Of a stretch of 64,000 bases of DNA, positions 1-9,406 are shown in pieces. The notes beneath the pieces were generated by a model that worked only from the letters and a program-made list of their open reading frames with translations, was not told where the DNA came from and ran no database searches. A program made the translations under genes and the position numbers. The stretch comes from Mesorhizobium sp. M1B.F.Ca.ET.045.04.1.1 (GTDB lineage: Bacteria; Pseudomonadota; Alphaproteobacteria; Rhizobiales; Rhizobiaceae), in assembly GCF_003952465.1 (NCBI RefSeq), contig NZ_CP034448.1, positions 2,008,501-2,072,500 of the forward strand, given 5' to 3'. The stretch's first letter is position 1, and the number at the start of each line of letters is the position of its first letter.

Positions 1-163
1 CATAAGGCGCTGCAGGCCGAGGAAGCCGTGTTCGGTTGCCGCGCAACCTGGCTTTTCCACAACGCCTCGAGCCACAGCAGAACTGTCACATACCTTCTCT
101 AAGAGAGCAGACAAGGACTTGCGCAAGCCCGTTGTCTTCAGCCACTCAAGAGGGAATAAATCC
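1..163. other. left-edge leader of ugpB; nature of bases 1-102 unknown
   Basis: No gene can be identified here. Reading frame 1 on the plus strand is open from the window edge to a TAA at 100-102, so this could be the last 33 codons of a gene lying to the left, but the translated peptide is not recognisable and the stretch may be non-coding leader. A Shine-Dalgarno-like GAGGG at about 150-154 precedes the ugpB start. Confidence 0.3.
83..101 (+). promoter_or_regulatory. possible degenerate Pho box before ugpB
   Basis: CTGTCACATACCTTCTCTA has one perfect CTGTCAC half-site; the second half (11 bases on) keeps only the CT..CT pattern of the Pho consensus (two CTGTCAY repeats 11 bp apart). Phosphate control of ugp operons is well known in enterobacteria and rhizobia, so the position 60-80 bases before ugpB is sensible, but the match is weak. 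Confidence 0.3.
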
Positions 164-1516
164 ATGTCGATCATCAAGCAGGGCCTTGCGGCTTTTGCCG
201 CTGGCACGCTCGGCGTCGCGCTCGCGCTGCCTGCCGCCGCAGCGCCGGTTAAATTCGATTTCTGGTTCGGCCTGTCGGGCGATCTGGCACGCGTCGTCGA
301 CACGCTGTGCAAGAACTTCAACGCCTCGCAGTCCGACTATGAGGTGGTATGCACCAGCCAGGGCAATTACGACGCCACGCTGCAGAACACGATCGCCGCC
401 TTCCGCGCCGGCAAACAGCCGACCGTCGTCCAGGTCTATGACGTCGGCACCGCCACGATGATGCTGTCGGGCGCCTACAAGCCCGCCGACAAGCTGATGG
501 AAGAGAACGGCTACAAGATCGACTACAGCGACTATTTTCCCGGCATCGCCCGCTACTACGCGACGTCGAAGGGCGAGATGCTGTCATTCCCGTTCAACTC
601 GTCCACGGCGCTGATGTACTGGAACAAGGACGCTTTCACCAAGATCGGCAAGACCGAGGCGCCGAGGACCTGGGAAGATGTCGGCGCCGACCTCAAGGCG
701 CTGAAGGACGCCGGCTATGATTGCCCGATGGCGATCAACATCTCCGGCAACGAAAGCTGGCAGCTCATGGAGCAGTTCTCGGCGCTCCACAACCAGCCGA
801 TCGCCACCAAGAACAACGGCTATGACGGTCTCGACGCCCGCCTGGAAATGAACAAGACCAAGTTCGTCCAGTACGTCACCGACCTGAAGAAGTGGTATGA
901 CGACGGCCTGATCAAGATCAAATCGAAGGACCTCGGCCAGGATATGGTCCAGGCCTTCGCCACCGGCACCTGCCAGGTCATCATGACCTCGGTCGGCGAC
1001 CATGGCACGGTCGGCAAGACCCAGAAGGAAGGCATGAACTGGGATGTCGCCGAGCTGCCGGTCTATGCCGGCACCGAGCGCAAGAACTCGCTGGTCGGCG
1101 GCGCGTCGCTGTGGGTGCTGTCCGGCAAGTCGGAGGCGGAGTACAAAGGGGCCGCTGCCTTCCTCAACTTCATCCACGATCCCAAGACCGCGTTGTTCTG
1201 GTCGACCAACACCGGCTACATCCCGGTGACGAAGTCGGGCTTCGAATACATGAAGGCAAACGGCTTTTACGACAAGGCGCCTTACAAGGGCCGTGAAGTG
1301 GCGATCGAAAGCCTGACCGCCTCGGAGCCGACCGAGATCACCCGCGGCATCCGCCTCGGCAACTTCACCCAGATCCGCGCCGAGTTCGGCACGCAGATGC
1401 AGGCGATCTTCGCCAACAAGGAGAGCGTGCAGGACGGCATAGACTCGCTGGTCAAGAACGGCGACGCGATCCTCGACCGCTTCCAGCAGACCTACCCCAA
1501 CAAGATGCTGCCCTAA
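164..1516 (+). CDS. ugpB: glycerol-3-phosphate ABC transporter, periplasmic binding protein
   Basis: Periplasmic solute receptor of a carbohydrate-type (CUT1) ABC importer; the UgpB family captures sn-glycerol-3-phosphate and glycerophosphodiesters. 450 residues. The start at 164 is preferred over an upstream in-frame GTG-type start because it has an SD (GAGGG) and opens a clean signal peptide (hydrophobic core about 7-22, likely cut after Ala27). The mature protein closely follows enterobacterial UgpB: the QVYDVGTATMM block, PFNSS and GGASLWV segments are all recognisable. It is followed by a strong hairpin terminator before ugpA, an arrangement that usually lets the receptor be made in excess over the membrane parts. 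Substrate is inferred from family likeness and from the phosphoesterase at the end of the operon. Confidence 0.93.
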   Translation: MSIIKQGLAAFAAGTLGVALALPAAAAPVKFDFWFGLSGDLARVVDTLCKNFNASQSDYEVVCTSQGNYDATLQNTIAAFRAGKQPTVVQVYDVGTATMMLSGAYKPADKLMEENGYKIDYSDYFPGIARYYATSKGEMLSFPFNSSTALMYWNKDAFTKIGKTEAPRTWEDVGADLKALKDAGYDCPMAINISGNESWQLMEQFSALHNQPIATKNNGYDGLDARLEMNKTKFVQYVTDLKKWYDDGLIKIKSKDLGQDMVQAFATGTCQVIMTSVGDHGTVGKTQKEGMNWDVAELPVYAGTERKNSLVGGASLWVLSGKSEAEYKGAAAFLNFIHDPKTALFWSTNTGYIPVTKSGFEYMKANGFYDKAPYKGREVAIESLTASEPTEITRGIRLGNFTQIRAEFGTQMQAIFANKESVQDGIDSLVKNGDAILDRFQQTYPNKMLP

Positions 1517-1531
1517 GCGAATAGAATTCAA

Positions 1532-1566
1532 GGCCGCTCGCCGGCAGCCGGCGAGCGGTCTTTTCT
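1532..1566 (+). terminator. intrinsic (probably partial) terminator between ugpB and ugpA
   Basis: An 11-bp perfect stem, CCGCTCGCCGG (1534-1544) with its complement (1548-1558), closes a 3-base loop and is followed by TCTTTTCTT. It lies within the operon, so it probably attenuates or processes the transcript rather than ending it fully. Confidence 0.8.
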
Positions 1567-1602
1567 TATCAGGGCTAGCCGCTCGACGGCTTCGGCGGAT
1601 CG

Positions 1603-2487
1603 ATGGAAAAACGCGTTACCTTCGGCAAATGGACGATCGGCATCCTGTTCGCGGTGCCGCAGCTGATCCTGATCTTCACCTTCTTCTACTGGCCGGCCGG
1701 ACAGGCGGTCTATTGGTCGCTGACGCTGCAGCAGCCTTGGGGCGGCGGCAATATCTGGGTCGGGCTCGACAATTTCCGCTCGATCCTCGCCAACGCCGAC
1801 TACTGGAATTCGATCACAGCCAGCCTTGTCTTCGCGGCGACCAGCACCGGGCTCGCCATGGTCATCGCGCTGGTGCTCGCCACTTTGACCGACCGGCAGC
1901 TTGCCGGCTCACGTCTCTACCGCGTCGTGCTGATCTGGCCTTACGGCATCGCGGCACCCGCGCTAGCGCTGGCCTTCCGTTTCATCCTGGCGCCGGAAGC
2001 CGGCTTCATGGCCGCCGTCAACAAGTTCTGGCCGGGCGTCTGGGACCCCGGCCTCAACGGCGCCGACGCTATGGCCTCCGTCATCATCGCCTTCTCATGG
2101 AAATATGTCGGCTACAATTTCATCTTCTTCCTCGCCGCCCTGCAGGCAATCCCGCGCTCGCTGATCGAGGCGGCGGCGATGGACGGCTCGGGCGTCGTGC
2201 GCCGCTTCCGGGACATCCAGTTTCCGCTGATCACGCCGACGATCTTCTTCCTGCTGGTCATCAACATCACCGAAAGCTTCCAGGACTCCTTCGGTATCGT
2301 CGATATCATGACCGCCGGCGGCCCGGCGAACGCCACCAACCTGATGGTCTACAAGATCTATTCCGACGGCTTCAAAGGCCTCGACTATTCGGGCGCGGCC
2401 GCGCAGAGCATTATCCTGATGCTGCTCATCATCATGCTCACCATCGTCCAGTTCCGCTTCATCGAGCGGCGCGTGCATTATCGGTGA
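1603..2487 (+). CDS. ugpA: glycerol-3-phosphate ABC transporter permease UgpA
   Basis: First inner-membrane permease of the Ugp importer, 294 residues, the family's usual length. Six membrane spans can be traced, beginning with a segment at about residues 11-32. The EAA loop that docks on the ATPase is visible as EAAAMDGSGVVRRF followed by IQFPLITPT. The start ATG at 1603 has only a weak GGCGGA upstream, fitting low expression after the hairpin. Only 7 bases separate it from ugpE, with which it forms the heterodimeric channel. Confidence 0.92.
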   Translation: MEKRVTFGKWTIGILFAVPQLILIFTFFYWPAGQAVYWSLTLQQPWGGGNIWVGLDNFRSILANADYWNSITASLVFAATSTGLAMVIALVLATLTDRQLAGSRLYRVVLIWPYGIAAPALALAFRFILAPEAGFMAAVNKFWPGVWDPGLNGADAMASVIIAFSWKYVGYNFIFFLAALQAIPRSLIEAAAMDGSGVVRRFRDIQFPLITPTIFFLLVINITESFQDSFGIVDIMTAGGPANATNLMVYKIYSDGFKGLDYSGAAAQSIILMLLIIMLTIVQFRFIERRVHYR

Positions 2488-2494
2488 GGCGGCC

Positions 2495-3409
2495 ATGGTC
2501 GAGCGCACCCCGTTCCTCAACTTCTTCACGCATCTGATCTTGTTCGTCGGCTTCGTTTTCTGCGTGGCGCCGTTCGTCATCGTGGCGATCGCCGCCTCGC
2601 ACAATCTGAAGGAGGTCAATGATGTGCCGATGTCGCTGCTGCCGGGCAGCGACTTCTGGGTCAACGTCAAGACCGCCTGGACGACGGCCGACCTCGGTCC
2701 GAAGCTCTTCAACAGCTTCGTCATGGCGGCGGGCGTCGCCGCCGGCAAGGTGATCGTCTCGGCGCTCACAGCCTTCTCGATCGTCTATTTCCGTTACCCC
2801 GGGCGGATGCTGATCTTCTGGCTGATCTTCGTCACGCTGATGCTGCCGCTGGAAGTGCGTATCGTGCCGACCTACGCGGTGGTCGCCAACGTCTTGTCGC
2901 CCTATCAGGCGATCATGGACCTGACCGGGCTCTCCTGGCTGATCGAGAAGATATCGGGCGTGCAGGTTTCGCTGAGCCTTGGGCTGCTCAATTCCTACAG
3001 CGGCCTGATCCTGCCGCTGGTCGCGACCGCCACCGGCACCTTCCTCTACCGACAGTTCTTCCTGACCGTGCCGGACGAATTGACAGAGGCGGCGCGCATG
3101 GATGGCGCCGGCGCGCTGCGTTTCTTCGTCGATATCCTGCTGCCGCTGTCGCGCAACAACATGGCGGCGCTCGGCACCATCATGTTCCTGTGGGCCTGGA
3201 ACCAGTATCTGTGGCCGCTGCTGATCACCACCGATCAGTCGCATGCGACGGCGGTGACCGAGCTGAAGCAGCTCATCCCCAATGTTGGCGGCGCGCCGGA
3301 GTGGCATATCGCCATGGCCGGCACGCTGATCGTCATGCTGCCGCCGCTGATCGTCGTAGTGCTGATGCAGCGCTGGTTCGTGCGCGGCCTGATCGCCACC
3401 GAGAAATAA
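2495..3409 (+). CDS. ugpE: glycerol-3-phosphate ABC transporter permease UgpE
   Basis: Second permease of the Ugp channel, 304 residues, somewhat longer than the enterobacterial protein at its N-terminus. Six spans are apparent; the EAA loop reads [27 protein letters not shown] sits just before the ATG at 2495. The following ATPase gene starts 12 bases after the stop, so ugpE and ugpC are almost certainly co-translated on one message. Confidence 0.92.
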   Translation: MVERTPFLNFFTHLILFVGFVFCVAPFVIVAIAASHNLKEVNDVPMSLLPGSDFWVNVKTAWTTADLGPKLFNSFVMAAGVAAGKVIVSALTAFSIVYFRYPGRMLIFWLIFVTLMLPLEVRIVPTYAVVANVLSPYQAIMDLTGLSWLIEKISGVQVSLSLGLLNSYSGLILPLVATATGTFLYRQFFLTVPDELTEAARMDGAGALRFFVDILLPLSRNNMAALGTIMFLWAWNQYLWPLLITTDQSHATAVTELKQLIPNVGGAPEWHIAMAGTLIVMLPPLIVVVLMQRWFVRGLIATEK

Positions 3410-3420
3410 GGAGACGGACA

Positions 3421-4521
3421 ATGGCCTCCATCACCATTCGCGACGTCCGCAAGAGCTACGCCAAGATGCAGGTCGTGCATGGCGTCAATCTCGACATCAA
3501 ATCCGGCGAATTCGTCGTCATCCTCGGGCCGTCGGGCTGCGGCAAGTCCACGCTGCTCCGCATGATCGCGGGGCTGGAGGAGACCTCCGACGGCACGATC
3601 GCGATCGACGGCACGGTGGTCAACAAGCTCGAGCCGCGCGAGCGCGGCTGCGCCATGGTGTTCCAGAACTACGCGCTCTATCCGCATATGAGCGTGGCCC
3701 AGAACATCGGCTATTCGCTGAAGGTGGCCGGCATTGCCGCCGCCGAACGCACGCAGCGCATCCAGGCCGTGGCCCGCGTCCTGGAGCTCGAGCATCTGCT
3801 CGACCGCAAGCCGATGGCGCTTTCCGGCGGCCAGCGCCAGCGCGTCGCCATGGGCCGCGCCATGATCCGCGAGCCCAAGGTCTTCCTGTTCGACGAGCCG
3901 CTCTCCAACCTCGATGCCAAGCTGCGCGTGCAGATGCGTTCGGAAATCCGCAAGCTGCACCGGCGCCTCAACGCCACCTCGGTCTTCGTGACCCACGACC
4001 AGGTCGAGGCGATGACGCTGGCCGACCGGCTGGTGGTGATGAATGGCGGCCGCGTCGAGCAGGTCGGCACTCCGGCGCAAGTCTACAGCCGGCCGGCGAG
4101 CCGCTTCGTGGCGACCTTCGTCGGCACGCCGGCGATGAACATGCTCGAAAGCGCGGTCACGCTCGACGGCCTGTCGCTGCTTGGCGGCAGCCGGCGGCTG
4201 GCGGTTTCCCGCGCGGGCCTCGCCGTGGGCTCGAAAGTCGCGGTCGGTATCCGGCCGGAAGCCGTGCGCATGGTGGCGCCGGGCACGCCGGGCGCACTCG
4301 ATGCAACGGTCGACCTCGTCGAGGAACTGGGCGCCGGCCGGGTTGTCTATGTCGATCTCGACGGCGCGCCGTTCTCGGTGGTGACCTCCGAGACCGTTCA
4401 CCCGGAGCCGGGCAGCGCCGTCGGCCTGCAATTCACCGACAGCGACCTGCACTTCTTCTCGTCGGAAACCGGAAGCCGGCTCGACGTGTTCAAGGCTTCG
4501 GTGCCGGAGCCTGCGCTGTAA
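3421..4521 (+). CDS. ugpC: glycerol-3-phosphate ABC transporter ATP-binding protein UgpC
   Basis: Cytoplasmic ATPase of the Ugp importer, 366 residues. The start at 3421 is chosen because AAGGAGA precedes it and the protein then begins directly with the nucleotide-binding domain; a longer open frame reaching back into ugpE is not expected to be translated. Walker [10 protein letters not shown] (36-44), Q-loop [10 protein letters not shown], signature [14 protein letters not shown] from residue 134, Walker B VFLFDEP (154-160) and the switch histidine in VTHDQ are intact. Residues from about 240 form the MalK/UgpC-type TOBE regulatory domain. MalK-like ATPases can serve several importers, so it may be shared. 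Confidence 0.93.
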   Translation: MASITIRDVRKSYAKMQVVHGVNLDIKSGEFVVILGPSGCGKSTLLRMIAGLEETSDGTIAIDGTVVNKLEPRERGCAMVFQNYALYPHMSVAQNIGYSLKVAGIAAAERTQRIQAVARVLELEHLLDRKPMALSGGQRQRVAMGRAMIREPKVFLFDEPLSNLDAKLRVQMRSEIRKLHRRLNATSVFVTHDQVEAMTLADRLVVMNGGRVEQVGTPAQVYSRPASRFVATFVGTPAMNMLESAVTLDGLSLLGGSRRLAVSRAGLAVGSKVAVGIRPEAVRMVAPGTPGALDATVDLVEELGAGRVVYVDLDGAPFSVVTSETVHPEPGSAVGLQFTDSDLHFFSSETGSRLDVFKASVPEPAL

Positions 4522-4543
4522 GGATCGAAAGAGGATTCACGGA

Positions 4544-5341
4544 ATGAAGATCATCCAGGTGACCGACGTCCACCTCGGCCGTCGGGGCGAGGTGCGCTTC
4601 GGGGCGAACCTCAATGAGCGGCTCGACCGCTGCGTCGACCATATCAATGCCCGCCATGGCGACGCGGCGCTGTGTGTCTTCACCGGAGACCTGACCGAAT
4701 CCGGCGAGACCGAGAGCTATGCCGACCTGGGATCGGCGCTGAGCCGGCTCTCTGTGCCGTACCGGCTGCTGCCCGGCAACCACGACCGGCGCGCCAACCT
4801 GATCGCCACCTTTCCGGAAAACGGAACCGACGGCAACGGCTTCGTGCAATCGGTCTTCGACACGCCGGAGGGGCGGCTGGTGTTCCTCGACAGCCTGGCC
4901 GAAGGCCGCGTCACCGGAGAACTGTGCGACAACCGGCTTGCCTGGCTGGACGCACGGCTTGCCGAAGCGGCCGGCAGGCCGGTCTATCTGTTCCTGCATC
5001 ATCCGCCGGTCGAGCTCGGCTTGACTATTCTCGATCCGCTCGGCCTCGAGCAGCCGCAGCGTCTGCTCGACGTGCTCATGCGTCACGGCAATGTCCGCTA
5101 CATCTTCTTCGGCCATGTCCATCGCGACATTGCCGGTACGGTCGCCGGCATTCCGTTCTCGGCGCAGCGCGGCCTGCATGCCCGCTTCATGCTCGACCTG
5201 GTCGGCGACGAGGTAGTCGAGCAGGCGCCGCCAGCCTATTCGATCATCCTGATCGACGGCCAGCGCGTCATCGTCCACAGCCACGATTTCCTGGAGAGCT
5301 GGCCGCTCTGGTCGCCGGCGACCGGGGAGCGCGTACGGTAG
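4544..5341 (+). CDS. calcineurin-like metallophosphoesterase, probable glycerophosphodiesterase
   Basis: Soluble binuclear metallophosphoesterase of the class III cyclic-nucleotide phosphodiesterase/GpdQ group, 265 residues. All metal-site motifs are present: D8-x-H10, G48-D49, G78-N-H80-D81, H152-H153 and G190-H191-V-H193. It lies 22 bases after ugpC with an SD-like AAGAGGA, in the place where enterobacteria carry ugpQ, a TIM-barrel glycerophosphodiesterase of an unrelated fold. I infer that it hydrolyses imported glycerophosphodiesters to glycerol-3-phosphate. A cAMP phosphodiesterase (CpdA-like) role cannot be excluded by motif alone. It ends 23 bases from the convergent fbpC, with a short hairpin lacking a T-run at 5347-5363. 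Confidence 0.82.
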   Translation: MKIIQVTDVHLGRRGEVRFGANLNERLDRCVDHINARHGDAALCVFTGDLTESGETESYADLGSALSRLSVPYRLLPGNHDRRANLIATFPENGTDGNGFVQSVFDTPEGRLVFLDSLAEGRVTGELCDNRLAWLDARLAEAAGRPVYLFLHHPPVELGLTILDPLGLEQPQRLLDVLMRHGNVRYIFFGHVHRDIAGTVAGIPFSAQRGLHARFMLDLVGDEVVEQAPPAYSIILIDGQRVIVHSHDFLESWPLWSPATGERVR

Positions 5342-5364
5342 AGCAGCCGCAGGCAGCCTGCGGT

Positions 5365-6447
5365 TCAGGCGAATACGTGCGCCTTGCCGATGACGGTGAG
5401 GCGCACGATCTCGCCGACCGCCGGCGCGTCCATGCCTGTCTTGCGCAGGATGAGCGGCGTGTTGCCGATAGCGGCCGCATCTGGCGGGTCGGGGCTGTTG
5501 AGCAGCCGCACCGCGACGGTGCAGACCGAGCCGGCGAATTCGGACGCAGTCACTTCGCCGAACAGCATGTCCGGCGTTCCGGACATGCCCTCGCGCGACG
5601 TCCGCTTGAGCTGAACCTGCTCGGGTCTGAGCATGATGCGGGCGACGTCGCGCCGCTCGGCCGTGTCGACGGCGATACGGCCGAGCGGCGAGATGGCGAA
5701 GCCGTCCGCGATCTTGGCCGGCACGATGATGGCATCGCCGAGGAACTCGGCAACCATCCTGTCCTTGGGCTGGAAATAGAGCTCGCGCGGCGTGCCGACC
5801 TGCGAGAACAGGCCGTCGCGCATGACGGCCACCTGGCTGGCGAAGGACAGCGCCTCAGCCTGGTCGTGAGTGACCAGGATGGTGGTGATGCCTGCTTCCT
5901 CCAGAAGCTCGGCCACCGCCTTGCGCATCGAAGCGCGCAGGCCGGTGTCGAGCGCCGAGAACGGCTCGTCGAGCAGCATCAGCCGGGGTTTCATGGCCAT
6001 GGCGCGGGCCAGCGCGACGCGTTGTTGCTGGCCGCCGGAAAGCTCATGCGGCCGGCGCTTCAGGATGGCCTTGTCCAGCCCGACGATATAGGCGAGCTCT
6101 ACGATGCGCTCCATGCGCTTTTCCTCGCCGCGCGCCATGCCGAAACCGATATTGTCGGCGATGGTGAGATGCGGGAACAGCGCGCCGTCCTGCGCCACCA
6201 CGCCGATGCTGCGGCGATGCGCCGGCACGGCGGCGCCGCCATTGGCAAGCACCTTGCCGTCGAGCGCGATGCGGCCACGGTCCGGCGCCTCGAAGCCGGC
6301 GATCAGCCTCAGCAAGGTGGTCTTGCCGCAGCCGGACGGCCCGACGATCGCGGTGCGGCTGCCGCTTTCGACTTGCAGGTCGACGCCGGCAAGTGCTGCC
6401 ACCTTGCCATAGTATTTCGCCACGCCATTGAGTTCGAGGAAGCTCAT
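5365..6447 (-). CDS. fbpC: ferric iron ABC transporter ATP-binding protein, FbpC-type
   Basis: ATPase that powers periplasm-to-cytoplasm ferric iron import, 360 residues. Walker A GPSGCGKT (36-43), signature LSGGQ (136-140), Walker B LMLLDEP and the VTHDQ switch are intact. The C-terminal third is a TOBE-type regulatory domain of the FbpC/PotA sort. Its ATG overlaps the stop of the permease gene by four bases (ATGA), implying translational coupling. Assignment to iron rather than another small ligand rests on the FbpA-like receptor in the same operon and on the iron-box sequence before it. Confidence 0.87.
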   Translation of the reverse strand: MSFLELNGVAKYYGKVAALAGVDLQVESGSRTAIVGPSGCGKTTLLRLIAGFEAPDRGRIALDGKVLANGGAAVPAHRRSIGVVAQDGALFPHLTIADNIGFGMARGEEKRMERIVELAYIVGLDKAILKRRPHELSGGQQQRVALARAMAMKPRLMLLDEPFSALDTGLRASMRKAVAELLEEAGITTILVTHDQAEALSFASQVAVMRDGLFSQVGTPRELYFQPKDRMVAEFLGDAIIVPAKIADGFAISPLGRIAVDTAERRDVARIMLRPEQVQLKRTSREGMSGTPDMLFGEVTASEFAGSVCTVAVRLLNSPDPPDAAAIGNTPLILRKTGMDAPAVGEIVRLTVIGKAHVFA

Positions 6448-8018
6448 CGTCCGGCCATCCGCTTCGACTGGACATAGAGCATCAAGGTCATTGGCAGCGA
6501 GATCGCGACCATGATCAGGGCGTAGGGTGCGGCGGAGGCATAGTCGATTTCACCGCTGTAGGACCAGAACGCCATCGCTAGGGTGCGGGTGCCGTTCGGC
6601 GCCAGCATCTGGGTGGCGGTCAGTTCATTGGTGATGCCGAGCGCAACCATCGCCATGCCGGCCGCGGCACCCGGCGCCGACAGCCGGATCGTCGTCGCCC
6701 ACAGCGCCTTGAGCGGCGGGCGGCCGAGGCTTGAGGCGGCGCGTTCGAGCTCCACCGGCGCCTGCGCGATCGAAGCGCGCAGGCTGACCAGCGCGCGCGG
6801 CAGGAACATCAGCGCATAGCCGAACAGGATGGTGAACAGCGTCTGATAGAGCGGCAAGGCGACGCGCACGGTGATGGTCACCAGCGCCAGCGCGATGACG
6901 ACACCGGGCAACGACCCGACGATGTAGTTGCAGCTCTCGAGCAGGCGCTGCAACGGGCCCGGCGCGCGGATCGAGATCCAGGCCATGGGCATCGCGGCGA
7001 TCGTGGCAAGCAGCGCGCCGGCGATGGCGAGGAACAGCGTCTGGCTGAATGCGGGGGCGATCTCGTCCCAACGCCAGATATCGGCGCCGCCGGCGAGCAG
7101 CCAGCGGCCGACCGTGACAAAGGGAACACCGAGCGTGAGCAGCGCGGTGCCGACAGGCAGCAGCAGGCAAGGCAGCATGGCGCGGCCGAGCCGGGTGCGC
7201 TGCTGCTGGCGCGCCGCGCCGGAACCGACGCGCGCATAACGCTCCTCGCCACGCACGATCACCTCCACGCCGAGCAGCACGAAACAACAGGCGACCAAAA
7301 CGGCGGCGAGCATATTGGCCGCCGGGCCGTTGAAGGTCGACTGAAACTGGTCGACGATCGCCGTGGTGAAGGTGTCGAAGCGGATGAAGACATAAAGCCC
7401 GTATTCGGCAAGCAGGTGCAGGCCGACCAGCAGCGAGCCGCCGCAGATGGCGAGCCTCAATTGCGGCAGCACGACGCGCGCGAAGACACGCCATGGGCCG
7501 AGGCCAAGGGCGGCAGCGGCGTCCTCCAGCGCGGGATCGAGTCGGCGCAGCGCCGCCGCGATCGGCAGATAGAGGAAGGGAAAATAGGCGATGACGGATA
7601 CCAGCACGCCGGCCCAGAGCCCGTGCAGGCCAGGCACAAGGCTGATCCAGGCATAGCTGTGGACGAAAGCAGGAATGGCGAGCGGCGCGACCGACAGCCA
7701 CGACCACAGCCGGTTGCCGGGCAGATCGCTGCGCTCGGTCAGCCAGGCGAGCGCCACCGACAGCACGATGGCGATCGGGACGGTGACCACGACGAGCAGG
7801 ATGGTGTTGACCAGGAGCTCGCCGACGCGCTGGCGGAAGATCAGCGCGATCACCGTTTCCCAGCCGGTCTGGATCGCTGTCCAAACGATGAAGGCGAGCG
7901 GCAGCAGCGCGATCAGCGAGATCAGTGCGGCGGCAAGTGTGATCCACGACGTGGACCTTCGGCGTTGCCTTGCGGCAGCCGGCAAGCCTGCAGGCGTGAG
8001 GTCGATTGCGGACGCCAT
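6444..8018 (-). CDS. fbpB: ferric iron ABC transporter permease, FbpB-type (duplicated permease)
   Basis: Inner-membrane permease of 524 residues with about twelve spans, made of two fused permease halves as is normal for FbpB/SfuB, so it needs no second permease subunit. Each half has a loop of the EAA kind: one around [17 protein letters not shown], the other around [20 protein letters not shown] charged N-terminal tail of about 20 residues precedes the first span. It is separated from fbpA by about 170 bases that hold a terminator hairpin. Confidence 0.88.
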   Translation of the reverse strand: MASAIDLTPAGLPAAARQRRRSTSWITLAAALISLIALLPLAFIVWTAIQTGWETVIALIFRQRVGELLVNTILLVVVTVPIAIVLSVALAWLTERSDLPGNRLWSWLSVAPLAIPAFVHSYAWISLVPGLHGLWAGVLVSVIAYFPFLYLPIAAALRRLDPALEDAAAALGLGPWRVFARVVLPQLRLAICGGSLLVGLHLLAEYGLYVFIRFDTFTTAIVDQFQSTFNGPAANMLAAVLVACCFVLLGVEVIVRGEERYARVGSGAARQQQRTRLGRAMLPCLLLPVGTALLTLGVPFVTVGRWLLAGGADIWRWDEIAPAFSQTLFLAIAGALLATIAAMPMAWISIRAPGPLQRLLESCNYIVGSLPGVVIALALVTITVRVALPLYQTLFTILFGYALMFLPRALVSLRASIAQAPVELERAASSLGRPPLKALWATTIRLSAPGAAAGMAMVALGITNELTATQMLAPNGTRTLAMAFWSYSGEIDYASAAPYALIMVAISLPMTLMLYVQSKRMAGR

Positions 8019-8116
8019 CAGGGGGTGTGCATCGCCAGGCTCGACGAACGAAGGCGATTCGATGAACCGCTGACGCGGCCGGAAAGGTAGCTGATCGTCA
8101 TCGACGAGGCCATCTC

Positions 8117-8160
8117 CAAAACAAAAACGCTCCCGCGGAAAGCGAATTCCCGCAGGAGCA
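8117..8160 (-). terminator. terminator between fbpA and fbpB
   Basis: Read on the minus strand, GCTCCTGCGG (from 8159 down) pairs with CCGCGGGAGC (8138 down to 8129) with one mismatch, followed by GTTTTTGTTTT. It lies between the receptor gene and its permease, mirroring the hairpin after ugpB. Confidence 0.75.
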
Positions 8161-8191
8161 CGGTCGGTTGTCCTTTTAGGACGAACGCGAA

Positions 8192-9199
8192 CTAAAGCAA
8201 GCCGGCTTGCGTCATCAGGTCGATGACCTTCTTGGAGTTCAGGTGCGTCGGATCGATCTTGGGTGCCTGCAGATCGGCCAGCGGCACGAGCTTCGGGTTG
8301 GACTCGGCACCTTTGCCCACAGCGTATTCATAGGAGGTTCCGGTTTTCAGCACCTCCTGGCCGCCTTTGCCGGTCACCCATTTCAGGAAGGCCTGAGCCT
8401 CCTTCGGATGCTTGCTCGAGGCCAGCACGCCGCCGCCGGAGATCGACACGAACGCGCCCGGGTCCTGGTTCTTGAAATAGTGCAGGCCGACATTCTTGCT
8501 GTTCTCGCCGGTCTTGGCCTGGTCGCCGAAATAATAGTAGTGGTAGATCACACCGCCATCGATCTCGCCGGCATTGACCGCCTTCATCACCGTGCTGTTG
8601 CCCTTGTAGGCGGTGAAGTTCTCCTTCATGGCCTTCAGCCAGTCGGCGGTCGCGGCTTCGCCCTTGAGTTCGAGCAGGGCGCTGACGATGGCCTGGAAAT
8701 CGGCGCCGGCCTGCGAGGCGGCCCAGCGGCCCTTCCAGCTTGGATCGGCGAGGTCGAGCAGCGACTTGGGCAGCTGGTCTTCCTTGAGCTTGTCCTTGTT
8801 GTAAGCAAAGACGGTGCTGCGGGCGGCGACGCCGACCCATTTGCCGCTCGAGGGCTGGTATTCCTGCGGCACCTGCGCCAGCGTGTCGGCATCGACCGGC
8901 GCGAACAGGCCCGCCGCCTCGACCAGCGCCATCGCCGGCGAGTTTTCGGTCAGGAACACATCGGCCGGCGAGGCAGCGCCTTCGGCTACGATCTGGTTGG
9001 AGAAATCGCTGTCGCCGCCATTGCGCAGCGTCACCTTGATGCCGGTTTCCTTGGTGAAACCTTTCGCCCATTCCTTGGCGAGGCTCTCATGCTGGGCGTT
9101 GTAGACGATGATGCTTGCATCCTCCGCCATAGCCGGCGCTGCGATCAGGCTGGCTGTCAGCGCAACGGCGCCGGCAAGGGTCGAAAGGGGAAGTTTCAT
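8192..9199 (-). CDS. fbpA: iron(III) ABC transporter periplasmic binding protein, FbpA-type
   Basis: Periplasmic ferric-ion receptor, 335 residues. I place the start at 9199 because GAGGA lies 8-9 bases upstream and the protein then begins with a typical signal peptide (likely cut after Ala25, ...AMA|ED). The mature N-terminus carries the [10 protein letters not shown] block of transferrin-like FbpA/FutA proteins, and a tyrosine cluster at residues 219-223 (Y-H-Y-Y-Y) matches the iron-ligating tyrosines of that family. The gene heads the operon, behind an iron-box-like palindrome, and is followed by a hairpin terminator. Exact ligand form (bare Fe3+ or Fe-citrate-like) cannot be read from sequence. 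Confidence 0.9.
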   Translation of the reverse strand: MKLPLSTLAGAVALTASLIAAPAMAEDASIIVYNAQHESLAKEWAKGFTKETGIKVTLRNGGDSDFSNQIVAEGAASPADVFLTENSPAMALVEAAGLFAPVDADTLAQVPQEYQPSSGKWVGVAARSTVFAYNKDKLKEDQLPKSLLDLADPSWKGRWAASQAGADFQAIVSALLELKGEAATADWLKAMKENFTAYKGNSTVMKAVNAGEIDGGVIYHYYYFGDQAKTGENSKNVGLHYFKNQDPGAFVSISGGGVLASSKHPKEAQAFLKWVTGKGGQEVLKTGTSYEYAVGKGAESNPKLVPLADLQAPKIDPTHLNSKKVIDLMTQAGLL

Positions 9200-9258
9200 G
9201 GGCATCGTCCTCAAAATCTGGAGACAGGGGTTCGGGCACGGCCGCACCTAGCAATACC

Positions 9259-9273
9259 TGATTATCATAGTCA
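9259..9273 (-). promoter_or_regulatory. iron-responsive box (TGA-N9-TCA) upstream of fbpA
   Basis: TGATTATCATAGTCA matches the TGA-N9-TCA IRO box bound by RirA in rhizobia and is nearly palindromic. It lies 60 bases before the fbpA start, a location suited to repression under iron-replete conditions. A Fur/Mur-type site would look similar in its A+T-rich core, so the regulator is inferred. Confidence 0.65.
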
Positions 9274-9361
9274 ACATTGTGACGCTGCTTCAATTGGTCG
9301 CCGCGCCACAAGCTTTCGTGATTTTCCGGTACTTTGGCTTGGACATTATTTGATCGGCCAC

Positions 9362-9387
9362 GTAACAAATCAGCGCCGAGGCACGAA
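9362..9387 (+). promoter_or_regulatory. ECF sigma-factor promoter (GTAACA-N16-CGAA)
   Basis: GTAACA (9362-9367) and CGAA (9384-9387) are separated by exactly 16 bases. This equals the promoter pattern reported for the Caulobacter SigF/NrsF system (GTAACC-N16-CGAA). It sits 20 bases before the GTG start of the ECF sigma gene, as expected for autoregulation. Confidence 0.6.
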
Positions 9388-9406
9388 AATCGGGGGAGTG
9401 GACTCT

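Noticed and set aside
5347..5363. CCGCAGG/CCTGCGG hairpin as a shared terminator between the phosphoesterase and fbpC
   Set aside because: There is no T-run on either strand, so intrinsic termination is not supported, although the hairpin itself is real.
4672..6477. A plus-strand open frame of 601 codons spanning the phosphoesterase and the fbpC antisense
   Set aside because: It overlaps two well-supported genes in wrong frames and has low-complexity, Arg/Ala-rich sequence.
8207..9400. N-terminal extension of the ECF sigma gene to 8207
   Set aside because: It runs antisense through fbpA. The GTG at 9407 has a ribosome site and gives the normal family length.
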